NCBI GenBank assembly: GCA_002483265.1
Contig: DLHO01000025.1
Coordinates: 345,258 to 409,257 of the forward strand
Origin: Flavobacteriales bacterium UBA7666
GTDB lineage: Bacteria; Bacteroidota; Bacteroidia; Flavobacteriales_D; Crocinitomicaceae
DNA: 64,000 nucleotides
Reading direction: 5' to 3'
Shown: positions 34,127-43,200 of the stretch, one piece after another
How positions within the stretch are numbered: position 1 is the first letter of the stretch
How the letters are laid out: every line of letters begins with the position of its first letter
Program-made: the position numbers and the translations under genes
Notes under the pieces: model-generated
What the model was told of the DNA's origin: nothing
Databases searched by the model: none
Seen by the model: only the letters and a program-made list of their open reading frames with translations

Positions 34127-37100
34127 TTATTTTCCGTGACACTGTTTGTATTTCTTTCCGCTTCCACAAGGACAAGGATCATTTCGACCTATTTTAGGCT
34201 CTGTTGAAACGATCGGTTGTTGTTTCTCGCGTTGCGGTGCTGAATTGCGCATGGCTTCATCATATCCTTCACTTCCGCTGAAACGAGGCATTTCAGTACT
34301 GGATGACGTTGATTCGATTTGCGCTTTTTCATAGTTGTTTTGAGCAACTTCTTTGTTGGTTGTTTTAATGTCATCCAACTGATCTCTTGGAACGTCTGCT
34401 TTCACTAAGAATTCAACAGTTTCATTACTCAAACGTGCGTTCATTGCTTTGAACAATTCAAACGACTCCAATTTGTAGATTAGCAATGGATCTTTTTGTT
34501 CGTAAACCGCTTGCTGAACCGAAGTACGCAAATCATCCATTTCACGTAAGTGTTCTTTCCACTCGTTGTCGATCATTCCCAACACAATGTTGCGTTCCAA
34601 TGCACTCGGTACAGATGCTCCGTTTGATTCGTAAGCTTCTTTTAGGCTCACAACCAAAGGCATTGTTTTTACACCATCTGTAATAATGAATTGGATATTT
34701 TGATATTGAGACATGGTCTCGAAAACATGCTTGATCTGAGGCATGGAAATTTCTGCCAAACGCTTATTCTTATCGTTGTAATATTCCATTACTCCATCAT
34801 ACAAGTCATTTACCAAATCATCGTATTTTGCAGATTTGAATTGTTCCTCAGAAACAGGAGAATCCATTCCAACAATGCGTATCATGTCCAGATTGAAGTT
34901 TTCGTAAGAACCACCATGCTGATGAGCAGTTACCAATCCTTCAATTACATCGTAGAACATATTTGAAACGTCTACTCCTAAGCGGTCTCCAAATAGTGCA
35001 TTGTGACGTTTTTTATAAATTGCTTTACGTTGTGCATTCATTACGTCATCGTATTCCAATAAACGTTTACGAACACCAAAGTTGTTTTCCTCTACTTTCT
35101 TCTGAGCACGCTCAATGGATTTAGAAACCATTCCGTGTTGAATAACTTCACCTTCTTTCAATCCAAGACGGTCCATGATTTTTGCAATACGCTCAGAACC
35201 AAATTTACGCATCAAATCATCTTCCAAAGAAACGAAGAAACTAGATGTACCCGGATCTCCCTGACGACCAGAACGACCACGTAACTGTCTGTCTACACGA
35301 CGTGAATCATGTCGTTCCGTACCAATGATTGCCAAACCTCCGGCCTCTTTCACACCTTCACCTAATTTGATATCGGTACCACGACCAGCCATGTTTGTTG
35401 CAATCGTTACAGCTCCTGCTTTACCGGCATTTGCTACAATTTCAGCTTCTTTTTGGTGATATTTGGCATTCAATACCTGATGAGGAATATTACGCATTTT
35501 CAACATACGGCTCAATAACTCAGAGATCTCAACAGTTGTTGTACCAACCAATACAGGTCTTCCGGCCTCAACCAATTTGTTTACTTCGTCAATTACTGCA
35601 GCATATTTTTCACGTGCAGTTTTGAAAACCATATCGTTGTCATCCTTACGTGTAATCGGACGATTGGTAGGAACTACCACCACATCCAATTTGTAAATAT
35701 CCCAGAATTCTTTAGCTTCTGTTTCAGCAGTACCCGTCATACCCGCCAACTTGTGGTACATACGGAAGTAATTCTGAAGAGTAACAGTTGCGTATGTTTG
35801 TGTAGCTGCTTCTACGGTTACATTTTCTTTTGCTTCAATCGCTTGGTGTAATCCGTCAGAATAACGACGACCCTCCATGATACGACCTGTTTGCTCATCA
35901 ACGATCTTGATCTTATTTTCCATGATGACATATTCCACCTCTTTTTCAAAAAGGGTATATGCTTTCAATAATTGGGAAACAGAGTGAATGCGCTCCGATT
36001 TAATAGTATAATCACGAATCAACACTTCTTTTTGACTTGCAAAATCTTCTTTTTCCAGATTTTGTTTTTGCAAACGCGTAATCTCCGTTGAAATATCCGG
36101 CATTACAAAGAAGTTACGATCCTCGTTTCCTGAAATCAAGTCGATTCCTTTTTCCGTTAATTCAACCGTATTTTGTTTCTCATCAATGACGAAGAACAAT
36201 TCTACGTCGATCTTCTTCATTTGCTTTCCTTGCTCAGCCATGTATTGATTCTCTACTTTTTGCAAGTGAGATTTAATACCCGGTTCTGATAGGAATTTAT
36301 GTAGAGCTTTGTTTTTTGGTAAACCGCGGTGAGCACGCAATAACGCAACTCCTCCTTGTTCCAATGCTGTTTTTTGATCAAGTCCTTCAACAGTTCCTCC
36401 ATTAATGACAGTCAGCAATTTCTTAGCGTCAGCCAAAGCCTGATTTACATATTTACGTTGTTCTTCAACAATCAATTCAACACGTGGTTTCAATTCGTAG
36501 AATTCGTGTTGATCTCCTTTTGGTGTTGGACCTGAAATGATCAATGGAGTACGTGCATCATCAATCAATACTGAATCGACCTCATCGACAATTGCAAAGT
36601 GGTGTTTTCGTTGAACCAAATCTTCCACAGCACTTGCCATGTTATCACGCAAGTAGTCGAAACCAAATTCGTTGTTCGTTCCGAAAGTAATATCCGCCAT
36701 GTAAGCTTCTCTGCGAGATTCTGAGTTTGGCTGGTGTTTGTCAATACAATCTACCGTTAAACCGTGGAATTGGTATAAAGGTCCCATCCATTCAGAGTCA
36801 CGTTTTGCCAGGTAGTCATTCACCGTTACCACATGAACTCCTTTTCCTGATAAGGCATTTAAGTAAACAGGAAGCGTTGCAACCAATGTTTTACCTTCAC
36901 CCGTTTGCATCTCAGCGATATTTCCTCTGTGCAATACGGCTCCACCCATTAGCTGAACATCGTAATGAACCATTACCCATTCAACTGCAGCTCCGGCAGC
37001 AGTCCATTTGTTACTCCAAATTGCTTGATCACCTTCAATGGTGATTCCATCTTTTTTGGTAGCAAGTGTTTTATCTAATTCTGTTGCTGTTACAGTCAAC

Positions 37101-37480
37101 TGACCATTTACAGCCCAGCGTCTTGCAGTTTCTTTTACTACAGCAAATGCTTCAGGTAGGATTTCCTCCAATACCTTTTCAATGATCACATTTACTTCTT
37201 TTTCCTTTGCATCGATGCTTTCATAGATCGCTTCTTTTTGATGCAAGGGCATATTAATATCATTTGCTTTATGAGTTAAGTCCGCAACTTCTGCTTCCAA
37301 ACCTGCAATAGCATCCTGAACTTTTTGTTTGAACTTAGCTGTTCTACCACGTAATGCATCGTCAGAATCGGTTTGCACACTAGCGTATATGTCAGCAACT
37401 TGCTGAATAACAGGTTGATATTTTTTCTGGTCAGTAGCTGACTTATCGCCTAAGATTTTCTTTAAAATTCCTCCTAACAT
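34127..37480 (-). CDS. secA: Preprotein translocase ATPase SecA
   Basis: The ATP-driven motor that pushes preproteins through SecYEG. This is the long form of 1117 residues usual in Bacteroidota, with an insertion at about 320-480 compared with the 901-residue E. coli protein. Walker A is MQTGEGKTLV (about 191-200), the DEVD box is IVDEVDSVLIDDARTP (about 297-312) and motif VI lies in HDSRRVDRQLRGRSGRQGDP. The C-terminal SEC-C zinc motif (DPCPCGSGKKYKQCH) is intact; it binds SecB or the ribosome in other bacteria. The gene has its own -7 box and terminator, so it is probably monocistronic. Confidence 0.98.
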   Translation of the reverse strand: MLGGILKKILGDKSATDQKKYQPVIQQVADIYASVQTDSDDALRGRTAKFKQKVQDAIAGLEAEVADLTHKANDINMPLHQKEAIYESIDAKEKEVNVIIEKVLEEILPEAFAVVKETARRWAVNGQLTVTATELDKTLATKKDGITIEGDQAIWSNKWTAAGAAVEWVMVHYDVQLMGGAVLHRGNIAEMQTGEGKTLVATLPVYLNALSGKGVHVVTVNDYLAKRDSEWMGPLYQFHGLTVDCIDKHQPNSESRREAYMADITFGTNNEFGFDYLRDNMASAVEDLVQRKHHFAIVDEVDSVLIDDARTPLIISGPTPKGDQHEFYELKPRVELIVEEQRKYVNQALADAKKLLTVINGGTVEGLDQKTALEQGGVALLRAHRGLPKNKALHKFLSEPGIKSHLQKVENQYMAEQGKQMKKIDVELFFVIDEKQNTVELTEKGIDLISGNEDRNFFVMPDISTEITRLQKQNLEKEDFASQKEVLIRDYTIKSERIHSVSQLLKAYTLFEKEVEYVIMENKIKIVDEQTGRIMEGRRYSDGLHQAIEAKENVTVEAATQTYATVTLQNYFRMYHKLAGMTGTAETEAKEFWDIYKLDVVVVPTNRPITRKDDNDMVFKTAREKYAAVIDEVNKLVEAGRPVLVGTTTVEISELLSRMLKMRNIPHQVLNAKYHQKEAEIVANAGKAGAVTIATNMAGRGTDIKLGEGVKEAGGLAIIGTERHDSRRVDRQLRGRSGRQGDPGTSSFFVSLEDDLMRKFGSERIAKIMDRLGLKEGEVIQHGMVSKSIERAQKKVEENNFGVRKRLLEYDDVMNAQRKAIYKKRHNALFGDRLGVDVSNMFYDVIEGLVTAHQHGGSYENFNLDMIRIVGMDSPVSEEQFKSAKYDDLVNDLYDGVMEYYNDKNKRLAEISMPQIKHVFETMSQYQNIQFIITDGVKTMPLVVSLKEAYESNGASVPSALERNIVLGMIDNEWKEHLREMDDLRTSVQQAVYEQKDPLLIYKLESFELFKAMNARLSNETVEFLVKADVPRDQLDDIKTTNKEVAQNNYEKAQIESTSSSTEMPRFSGSEGYDEAMRNSAPQREKQQPIVSTEPKIGRNDPCPCGSGKKYKQCHGK

Positions 37481-37502
37481 GGTGTTTATTATAAATCGAA
37501 GC

Positions 37503-37510
37503 CAAAAATA
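37503..37510 (-). promoter_or_regulatory. Candidate -7 box of secA
   Basis: TATTTTTG on the minus strand, 22 nt upstream of the secA ATG. It matches TAnnTTTG; -33 is not evident. Confidence 0.45.
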
Positions 37511-37731
37511 ATGAAATTCCCGATGCTTCTTAGATTAATGCTTGCTCTCTGTCATAAATTATTCCAAAATTAGTTAAACTGACAGATTGTCGGAAACGTA
37601 CAAAAAATGTCAGTTAAACACGTTTATTAAAAGGATGTAAAACTACCTTGTGAACGAATCAGTATAAAACTTTTGGTAGATCATTCGGTAATACATATTT
37701 TCACGCAAAATTTAATTACCTATATTTTTCT

Positions 37732-37971
37732 ATGAAAAAACTAATTCTTGCTCTTCCGGTTCTTGCGATAGTTCTGGTTTCATGTAAAAAAGACTATTCT
37801 TGTTCTTGCACAGACACAGATGTTGATAATGGTACAACAGAAGTGACAATGTACAACTACAAGGTTGAGGGCGCTACAAAAAAACAAGCTCAGGTAGCGT
37901 GTAATGAGGCAACTGTTACTTATATTGACGGCGCTGATTCGTACAAAACAAAATGTGACTTAAGTAAATAA
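37732..37971 (+). CDS. Small lipoprotein, first of three tandem paralogues
   Basis: 79 residues. The lipoprotein signal MKKLILALPVLAIVLVSC is followed by the shared KKDYSCSC motif. The rest matches its two downstream paralogues: VEGATKKQAQVACNEATV, then a final cysteine and LSK. The mature protein has five cysteines, one to be lipidated, so two disulfides are possible. Function unknown. Upstream, TTTG at 37672 and TATTTTCA at 37696, 20 nt apart, may form a promoter. The 250-bp gap after secA holds only the two divergent promoters. Confidence 0.7.
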   Translation: MKKLILALPVLAIVLVSCKKDYSCSCTDTDVDNGTTEVTMYNYKVEGATKKQAQVACNEATVTYIDGADSYKTKCDLSK

Positions 37972-37997
37972 TCATCAAATCATTAAATCTGAAAATT

Positions 37998-38267
37998 ATG
38001 AAAAAATTAGTGGTTGCTGTCGCATTGATCAGCTTGGCATTGGTTTCCTGCAAAAAAGATTACTCCTGCACATGTAATACTACAGGAGTGAATTATTACG
38101 ATTCTAATTCAGATGGTCAGGAAGAAGCTCATCCTTATGGATATACCTACAATATTAAAATTGAGGATGCAAATAAAACACAGGCTGTTGCTGCATGTAA
38201 TGAAGCAACGATCAAAGGACAAGATGGTCAGGACACTGACGAATCAAGCTGCAAATTATCTAAATAA
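37998..38267 (+). CDS. Small lipoprotein, second of three tandem paralogues
   Basis: 89 residues with signal MKKLVVAVALISLALVSC and KKDYSCTCN. It is ten residues longer than the first copy because of an insertion (VNYYDSNSDGQEEAHPYGYT) that the third copy also carries. Conserved parts are ACNEATIK, the final cysteine and LSK. It lies 26 bp after the first copy, so one transcript is likely. No domain is recognised. Confidence 0.7.
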   Translation: MKKLVVAVALISLALVSCKKDYSCTCNTTGVNYYDSNSDGQEEAHPYGYTYNIKIEDANKTQAVAACNEATIKGQDGQDTDESSCKLSK

Positions 38268-38289
38268 CCCACCAAATAATTTTAACAGT

Positions 38290-38559
38290 ATGAAAAAATC
38301 AATCATTGCTATTGCGCTAGTTGGAATGGCTTTAGTTTCCTGTAAAAAGGATTATTCATGTACTTGTAACGAATCGGGAGTAAATTATTACGATACTGAT
38401 TTCGATGGTGTGGATGAAGCTCATTCCTATGCAAATACATCTAATTTTAAGGTGGAAGGTGCAACAAAGACACAAGCAATAGCAGCGTGTAATGAAGCAA
38501 CGATCAAAGAACAGGATGGTTTAGATACTTACGAATACAAGTGTAATCTTTCTAAATAA
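38290..38559 (+). CDS. Small lipoprotein, third of three tandem paralogues
   Basis: 89 residues starting at ATG 38290 with signal MKKSIIAIALVGMALVSC; an in-frame upstream extension is rejected because it overlaps copy two and lacks a signal. It is very close to copy two over the whole length (CKKDYSCTCNESGVNYYD, AACNEATIKEQDG, CNLSK). Five cysteines are retained in the mature region. A strong terminator follows, closing a three-gene unit. Confidence 0.72.
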   Translation: MKKSIIAIALVGMALVSCKKDYSCTCNESGVNYYDTDFDGVDEAHSYANTSNFKVEGATKTQAIAACNEATIKEQDGLDTYEYKCNLSK

Positions 38560-38579
38560 AAAGAAGAAAATCTATTCTG

Positions 38580-38618
38580 ATGCCGGTACTGTCTTTTTGA
38601 CGAACCGGCATTTTTTTT
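38580..38618 (+). terminator. Rho-independent terminator of the lipoprotein cluster
   Basis: ATGCCGGT (38580-38587) pairs with ACCGGCAT (38604-38611), with an inner GTC-TTTTT-GAC stem, followed by eight T residues. Confidence 0.9.
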
Positions 38619-38698
38619 ATTCTGATCCTGGCATTTCAAACCTTAAAAATCAATTGCTGAATTCTAATTTCTTCATTCTGCATTTGCGGTAAAATATG

Positions 38699-38706
38699 TA
38701 TCTTTG
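38699..38706 (+). promoter_or_regulatory. -7 box 4 nt upstream of the guaA start
   Basis: TATCTTTG, then CGCC, then ATG at 38711. An exact TAnnTTTG match. It argues that the ATG at 38696, which lies inside or before the promoter, is not the start. Confidence 0.6.
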
Positions 38707-38710
38707 CGCC

Positions 38711-40243
38711 ATGCAAGAAATGATCCTTATCCTTGATTTTGGTTCGCAATACACCCAGTTGATTGCGAGAAGAGTACGTGAATTGAATGTTTATTGTGAA
38801 ATCCATCCTTGGAATAAAATCCCTGAATTGGATGCACATGTGAAAGGTGTGATTTTGTCCGGAAGTCCTTTTTCGACAAGAGACCCTGAATCTCCAAAAC
38901 CAGATTTAAGTGCGATTAAAGGAAAATATCCTTTGCTAGGAGTGTGTTTTGGGGCGCAATACATGGCTCAAAACTTTGGAGGAGAAGTTCTTCCTTCAAC
39001 TATCCGGGAATACGGTCGTGCAAATCTTTCTTTTGTAGATAGTTCAAATGAATTGGTGGCTGGAATGTCAACAGGTTCACAAGTTTGGATGAGTCACGGA
39101 GATACCATTAAGAACGTTCCGGATTCGTATCAGATTATTGCTTCAACAAAAGATGTACAAGTTGCAGGATATGCCATTAAAGGAGAAACTACCTATGGAA
39201 TTCAATTCCATCCGGAAGTTTACCATTCCCTTGAAGGGGCAATCTTACTGAAGAATTTTATCGTTGAAATTTGTGGATGTTCTCAAAACTGGACACCGGA
39301 TTCATTTGTAGAAAGTACGGTAGAAGAATTAAGATCCAAATTAGGAAATGATAAAGTGATTCTAGGGCTTTCCGGAGGAGTAGATTCTTCGGTAGCAGCT
39401 ATGTTGCTTCACAAAGCAATTGGAGATCGTTTACATTGTATTTTCGTAGATAACGGATTGTTGCGCAAAAATGAGTTTGATTCCGTTTTGGAAAGCTATA
39501 AAGGTTTAGGTTTGAATGTAAAAGGAGTCGACGCTTCTTCCGATTTCTACAAGGCCCTATCAGGATTGACAGATCCGGAATTAAAACGCAAGGCAATCGG
39601 AAAAGTATTCATAGATGTATTTGATGCCGAATCAAAGTTGGTAACAGATGCGAAGTGGTTAGGACAAGGAACCATTTATCCGGATGTCATTGAATCCGTT
39701 TCTGTCAATGGAGGTCCTTCGCAAACAATTAAATCTCACCACAATGTGGGAGGTTTACCAGATTATATGAAATTACAAGTGGTTGAACCTTTGAGATTGT
39801 TATTCAAAGACGAGGTAAGACGTGTTGGTAGATCACTGGATTTGCCTGAAAACATATTAAATAGACACCCTTTCCCCGGACCAGGACTCGGAATCCGTAT
39901 TTTGGGAGAAGTAACTTCAGAGAAAGTGCGCATTTTGCAAGAAGTAGACGCCATTTTCATTGATGGATTGAAAGAACATGGTTTGTACAATGATGTGTGG
40001 CAAGCCGGAGCAATTTTCTTACCGATTCAATCTGTTGGAGTTATGGGGGATGAAAGAACGTACGAAAATGCGGTTGCTCTGAGAGCAGTAAGCTCTACTG
40101 ATGGGATGACGGCTGATTGGTGTCATTTGCCTTATGAGTTCCTTGCATTGATCTCTAATAAAATTATTAATCAGGTGAAAGGAATTAATCGTGTAACGTA
40201 CGACATTAGTTCTAAGCCACCAGCAACCATTGAGTGGGAATAA
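38711..40243 (+). CDS. guaA: GMP synthase (glutamine-hydrolysing)
   Basis: Converts XMP, glutamine and ATP to GMP, the last step of guanine nucleotide synthesis. With ATG 38711 the protein has 510 residues and begins MQEMILILDFGSQYTQLIARR, like relatives. The class I amidotransferase domain shows the nucleophile in GVCFGAQYMA (Cys79) and QFHPEVYH. The ATP pyrophosphatase P-loop is GLSGGVDSS. The dimerisation domain ends IEWE as expected (RVTYDISSKPPATIEWE). It is followed 43 bp later by a LysM gene. A -7 box 4 nt before the ATG predicts a leaderless mRNA. Confidence 0.98.
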   Translation: MQEMILILDFGSQYTQLIARRVRELNVYCEIHPWNKIPELDAHVKGVILSGSPFSTRDPESPKPDLSAIKGKYPLLGVCFGAQYMAQNFGGEVLPSTIREYGRANLSFVDSSNELVAGMSTGSQVWMSHGDTIKNVPDSYQIIASTKDVQVAGYAIKGETTYGIQFHPEVYHSLEGAILLKNFIVEICGCSQNWTPDSFVESTVEELRSKLGNDKVILGLSGGVDSSVAAMLLHKAIGDRLHCIFVDNGLLRKNEFDSVLESYKGLGLNVKGVDASSDFYKALSGLTDPELKRKAIGKVFIDVFDAESKLVTDAKWLGQGTIYPDVIESVSVNGGPSQTIKSHHNVGGLPDYMKLQVVEPLRLLFKDEVRRVGRSLDLPENILNRHPFPGPGLGIRILGEVTSEKVRILQEVDAIFIDGLKEHGLYNDVWQAGAIFLPIQSVGVMGDERTYENAVALRAVSSTDGMTADWCHLPYEFLALISNKIINQVKGINRVTYDISSKPPATIEWE

Positions 40244-40286
40244 TACTGGCACAACTCTTGGATTAACGAACCTTATTTTTTAAGAT

Positions 40287-42059
40287 ATGAAGTACTTCAT
40301 TTTAGTCTGTGTACTTGCCTTTTCAAAAGGAATGTTTGCTCAGGTCGATACAAAAGACTGGGTTTACGAATATTCCAATGGAAAGAAGTATGCAGTCCAT
40401 ATTGCTCAAGCCGGGAATACCCTGTGGGGAATTCATACCACATACAATGTTCCGGTAGACGATATCGTTGCTGCGAATCCCGGAATTGAAAAAGGAGTGA
40501 AAGAAGGTTATCGCTACTTAATTCCGCTTGGAGGGGCTGATATGAAAGTTCAGAGCGGTACAATTGTTCGTGAACACGTTGTTGAAAAAGGTGAAACTGC
40601 CTTTTCAATTGCAAAAAAATACAATTCTTCTGTTGACGATTTATTGAAGTACAATCCGGGAATTGATAAGGGCTTGAAAGTAGGGCAGGTGTTGAAAGTA
40701 ATTATTACCCCAACAACTGAAACGATCCCACCGAAACAGGCCGATAAACCCGCTGTAACTGCACCATCTATTACATTTACGGATACCGTTTTAGTTTATG
40801 AGGTAAAGACAAGTGAAACTTTGTATACAATTTCTAAACGGTTCATGGTTCCGGTAAACGAGCTTCAGAAATTCAACAATCTGAAATCTTCGAATATCAA
40901 ATCCGGAGATGTATTGCGAATTCCTTTGAAAAAAGAGAATGTGAAGCAAGTTCAGATTCGTGAAGTTCAGCCAAAAGAAGACGTTCGAAAAGTGGATGAG
41001 ACACTGATCTTTAAATCAAAGACGAAATATAACATTGCCGTATTGTTGAGTTTTGGATTGAATGATAAATCCGGAAATTCAGCATTGAAAAATCTGGCTA
41101 CTGAGTTTTATATGGGCGTTGAGTTGGCTGCAGATTCTTTAGAAAAACTAGGCTTTGACGCAACAATCAAAGTGATTGATATTCCTTTGGATTCCATTGG
41201 AATAATGAAGGTTCTGAATACAGCAGAAATGAAAGGAATGGACTTGATTTTCGGTCCATTGGTTCCGCAAAGTGCAGATATAGTCGGAAGATGGTGTGGG
41301 CAGCAAAAAATCCGGATGGTTTGTCCTTCTGCTTGTAACAGCTCCCTTTTGAAGAGCAATCCTTATATCTATGCTTCGGTTACAACTGACATGACCCAGC
41401 AAGAAGTATTGGCAAAGTATACGATTGATCAATTTAAAACCGCTCAGATTATCTTAATCAATCCAGGAAATTCAAAAGATCAGGAATTGTTTGATGCGTA
41501 TAGAAAACGATTCATCGAGCTTTCCAAAAAGAATGGAAATATCAAGTTGATCGAAGCAAAACTATCCGATTTTACCACCTTTATTCGTAAAAGTGGCGAG
41601 TCGGTGGTGGTTTTTCCTTCACGTGATAAAGGAAACGTGATAAGCTTTATTAATTCATTACATAAAGCGGTCGGAAAATCACCGAATGCAGATGTAACTG
41701 TGCTTGGAGTAAAAGAATGGGGCGGTTTTGATGATGTTTCAGGATATTATAAAACAAAATACAAGATTACCTGGGCTTCTTCCAGTGATTTAAATTATTC
41801 ATTGCCCGATACGCAGACTTTGCTTCGTTTGTATCGCAAAAAATTTAGAGCTGATATGAATAAAGCCGGAGCTCATGGCTTTGATGTGGTTTATTATTTT
41901 ACCAAGACTCTTTTGATGAAAGAAGATGTTTCAAGTGAAGTAATCAATGCTTTTGACTTGAAGGCTGTAACAACAGGTGGAGGGTATGAGAACCAATCAT
42001 GCTTTATTTTAAAGCACGAGGATTATCAATTAATTCGAGTTGGAGTTTTCTATGAATAA
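40287..42059 (+). CDS. LysM protein with C-terminal periplasmic-binding-like domain
   Basis: A 590-residue exported protein with signal MKYFILVCVLAFSKGMFAQ. Three LysM repeats bind peptidoglycan: about 38-85 (AGNTLWGIHTTYNVPVDDIV), 95-140 (KGETAFSIAKKYNSSVDDLL) and 172-215 (TSETLYTISKRFMVPVNELQ). Residues about 250-590 resemble a type I periplasmic-binding or LpoA/LppC-like fold (NIAVLLSFGLNDKSGN, GMDLIFGPLVPQSADIVG). LpoA activates peptidoglycan synthases in Proteobacteria; a similar cell-wall role here is inference. Its last 8 bp overlap hemF in the sequence ATGAATAA, so the two genes are coupled. Confidence 0.85.
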   Translation: MKYFILVCVLAFSKGMFAQVDTKDWVYEYSNGKKYAVHIAQAGNTLWGIHTTYNVPVDDIVAANPGIEKGVKEGYRYLIPLGGADMKVQSGTIVREHVVEKGETAFSIAKKYNSSVDDLLKYNPGIDKGLKVGQVLKVIITPTTETIPPKQADKPAVTAPSITFTDTVLVYEVKTSETLYTISKRFMVPVNELQKFNNLKSSNIKSGDVLRIPLKKENVKQVQIREVQPKEDVRKVDETLIFKSKTKYNIAVLLSFGLNDKSGNSALKNLATEFYMGVELAADSLEKLGFDATIKVIDIPLDSIGIMKVLNTAEMKGMDLIFGPLVPQSADIVGRWCGQQKIRMVCPSACNSSLLKSNPYIYASVTTDMTQQEVLAKYTIDQFKTAQIILINPGNSKDQELFDAYRKRFIELSKKNGNIKLIEAKLSDFTTFIRKSGESVVVFPSRDKGNVISFINSLHKAVGKSPNADVTVLGVKEWGGFDDVSGYYKTKYKITWASSSDLNYSLPDTQTLLRLYRKKFRADMNKAGAHGFDVVYYFTKTLLMKEDVSSEVINAFDLKAVTTGGGYENQSCFILKHEDYQLIRVGVFYE

Positions 42060-42942
42060 GGAAACAATTGGACAAGAATTTCGCGCATTGCAATTGTTTA
42101 TTTGCAATGAATTGGAGCGAGTTGACGGAACTGGAAAGTTTTCAGAAGATGCATGGGAACGCGCAGAAGGTGGCGGTGGTAAAACACGCACCATTCGAAA
42201 CGGTTCGGTGATAGAAAAGGGAGGTGTTGCTTTTTCGGAAGTTTATGGTCCCGTATCAGAAGAAATGAAAACCCAACTGAAATTGGATGGAAATCACTTC
42301 TATGCGACAGGGGTTTCAATTGTTTTACATCCCAATAATCCACATGTTCCGATTATTCATATGAATGTGCGTTATTTCGAATTGGATAACGGAATTCATT
42401 GGTTTGGTGGAGGAATTGATCTGACTCCGCATTATGTGATTCATGAACAAGCCATTTTGTTCCATAAGAAGTTGAGAGCGGTTTGCAATAAATATGACGA
42501 ATTATTCTACCCGAAATTTAAAGAATGGGCAGATGAATATTTTTACTTACCACATAGATCTGAAACGCGTGGTATTGGTGGTATTTTCTTTGACCATTTG
42601 AATAATCACTTTCAACTGAATAAAGAACAACTATTCCGTTTTTGCGTGGATCTGGGAGAAAGTTTCCCGTTCTTATACGAAGAGCAAGCGGAATTGGGAA
42701 AAAACAAACCAGTTACTGAGTCGGAAAAACAATGGATGAATTACCGAAGAGGTCGTTATGCCGAGTTTAATTTGGCATTCGACAGAGGTACTAAGTTTGG
42801 TTTGTATTCCGGTGGAAGGACAGAATCTATTTTGATGAGCATGCCACCAATCGCTGAATGGGAATATAATTATCAACCCGACGAAAACTCCTTGGAAGGA
42901 CAAACTTTAAGTTACCTGAAGGAGAAACACAGCTATTTTTAA
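42052..42942 (+). CDS. hemF: Oxygen-dependent coproporphyrinogen III oxidase
   Basis: Decarboxylates coproporphyrinogen III to protoporphyrinogen IX with O2, in heme synthesis. ATG 42052 gives 296 residues; a TTG at 42040 is in frame but lies deeper in the LysM gene. Family signatures are IVLHPNNPHVPIIHMNVRYF (substrate-site segment) and HWFGGGIDLTPHY. Also conserved are RGIGGIFFD and FNLAFDRGTKFGL with GGRTESILMSMPP near the end. Length is normal. It is coupled to the LysM gene by an 8-bp overlap and followed at once by a repeat-type hairpin, so it ends that transcription unit. Confidence 0.97.
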   Translation: MNKETIGQEFRALQLFICNELERVDGTGKFSEDAWERAEGGGGKTRTIRNGSVIEKGGVAFSEVYGPVSEEMKTQLKLDGNHFYATGVSIVLHPNNPHVPIIHMNVRYFELDNGIHWFGGGIDLTPHYVIHEQAILFHKKLRAVCNKYDELFYPKFKEWADEYFYLPHRSETRGIGGIFFDHLNNHFQLNKEQLFRFCVDLGESFPFLYEEQAELGKNKPVTESEKQWMNYRRGRYAEFNLAFDRGTKFGLYSGGRTESILMSMPPIAEWEYNYQPDENSLEGQTLSYLKEKHSYF

Positions 42943-43019
42943 AGACTAAAGATTATAGACGCAAGACAATAGACTAAAATTACGTCTTAAGTCTATCGTC
43001 TTTCATCTAAGGTCTTTTT
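42941..43019. repeat. AGAC-rich imperfect hairpin (copy 1)
   Basis: AAAGACTAAAGATTATAGAC and following AGAC units on the left face GTCTATCGTCTTT and AGGTCTTTTT on the right, forming a long imperfect hairpin directly on the hemF stop. A T-run at its end could terminate transcription. The same kind occurs at 51432-51506. Confidence 0.6.
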
Positions 43020-43166
43020 CCTTTTCAATTCCACATTCTCCATTTTGGCTGTTTTAAAATTCAAGAATTAGCTCTCTTTTTGTAAATATCTTTAAGATTC
43101 CTTCAATAGCTGTTATTTTTAACAAAATCAATTTAATTAATAGGCAACTATCACTTCATTCTTACG

Positions 43167-43174
43167 TAACTTTG
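43167..43174 (+). promoter_or_regulatory. -7 box of the type B cargo gene
   Basis: TAACTTTG matches TAnnTTTG and lies 26 nt before ATG 43201. Confidence 0.5.
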
Positions 43175-43200
43175 ATATGTCAATTTAATAATTGAATTAA

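Noticed and set aside
38113..38289. N-terminal extension of the third small lipoprotein
   Set aside because: It is the shadow frame of the second copy and lacks a signal; the paralogues fix the start at 38290.
38696..38710. ATG 38696 as guaA start
   Set aside because: It overlaps or precedes the TATCTTTG promoter box, and relatives begin near the ILILDFGSQ motif.
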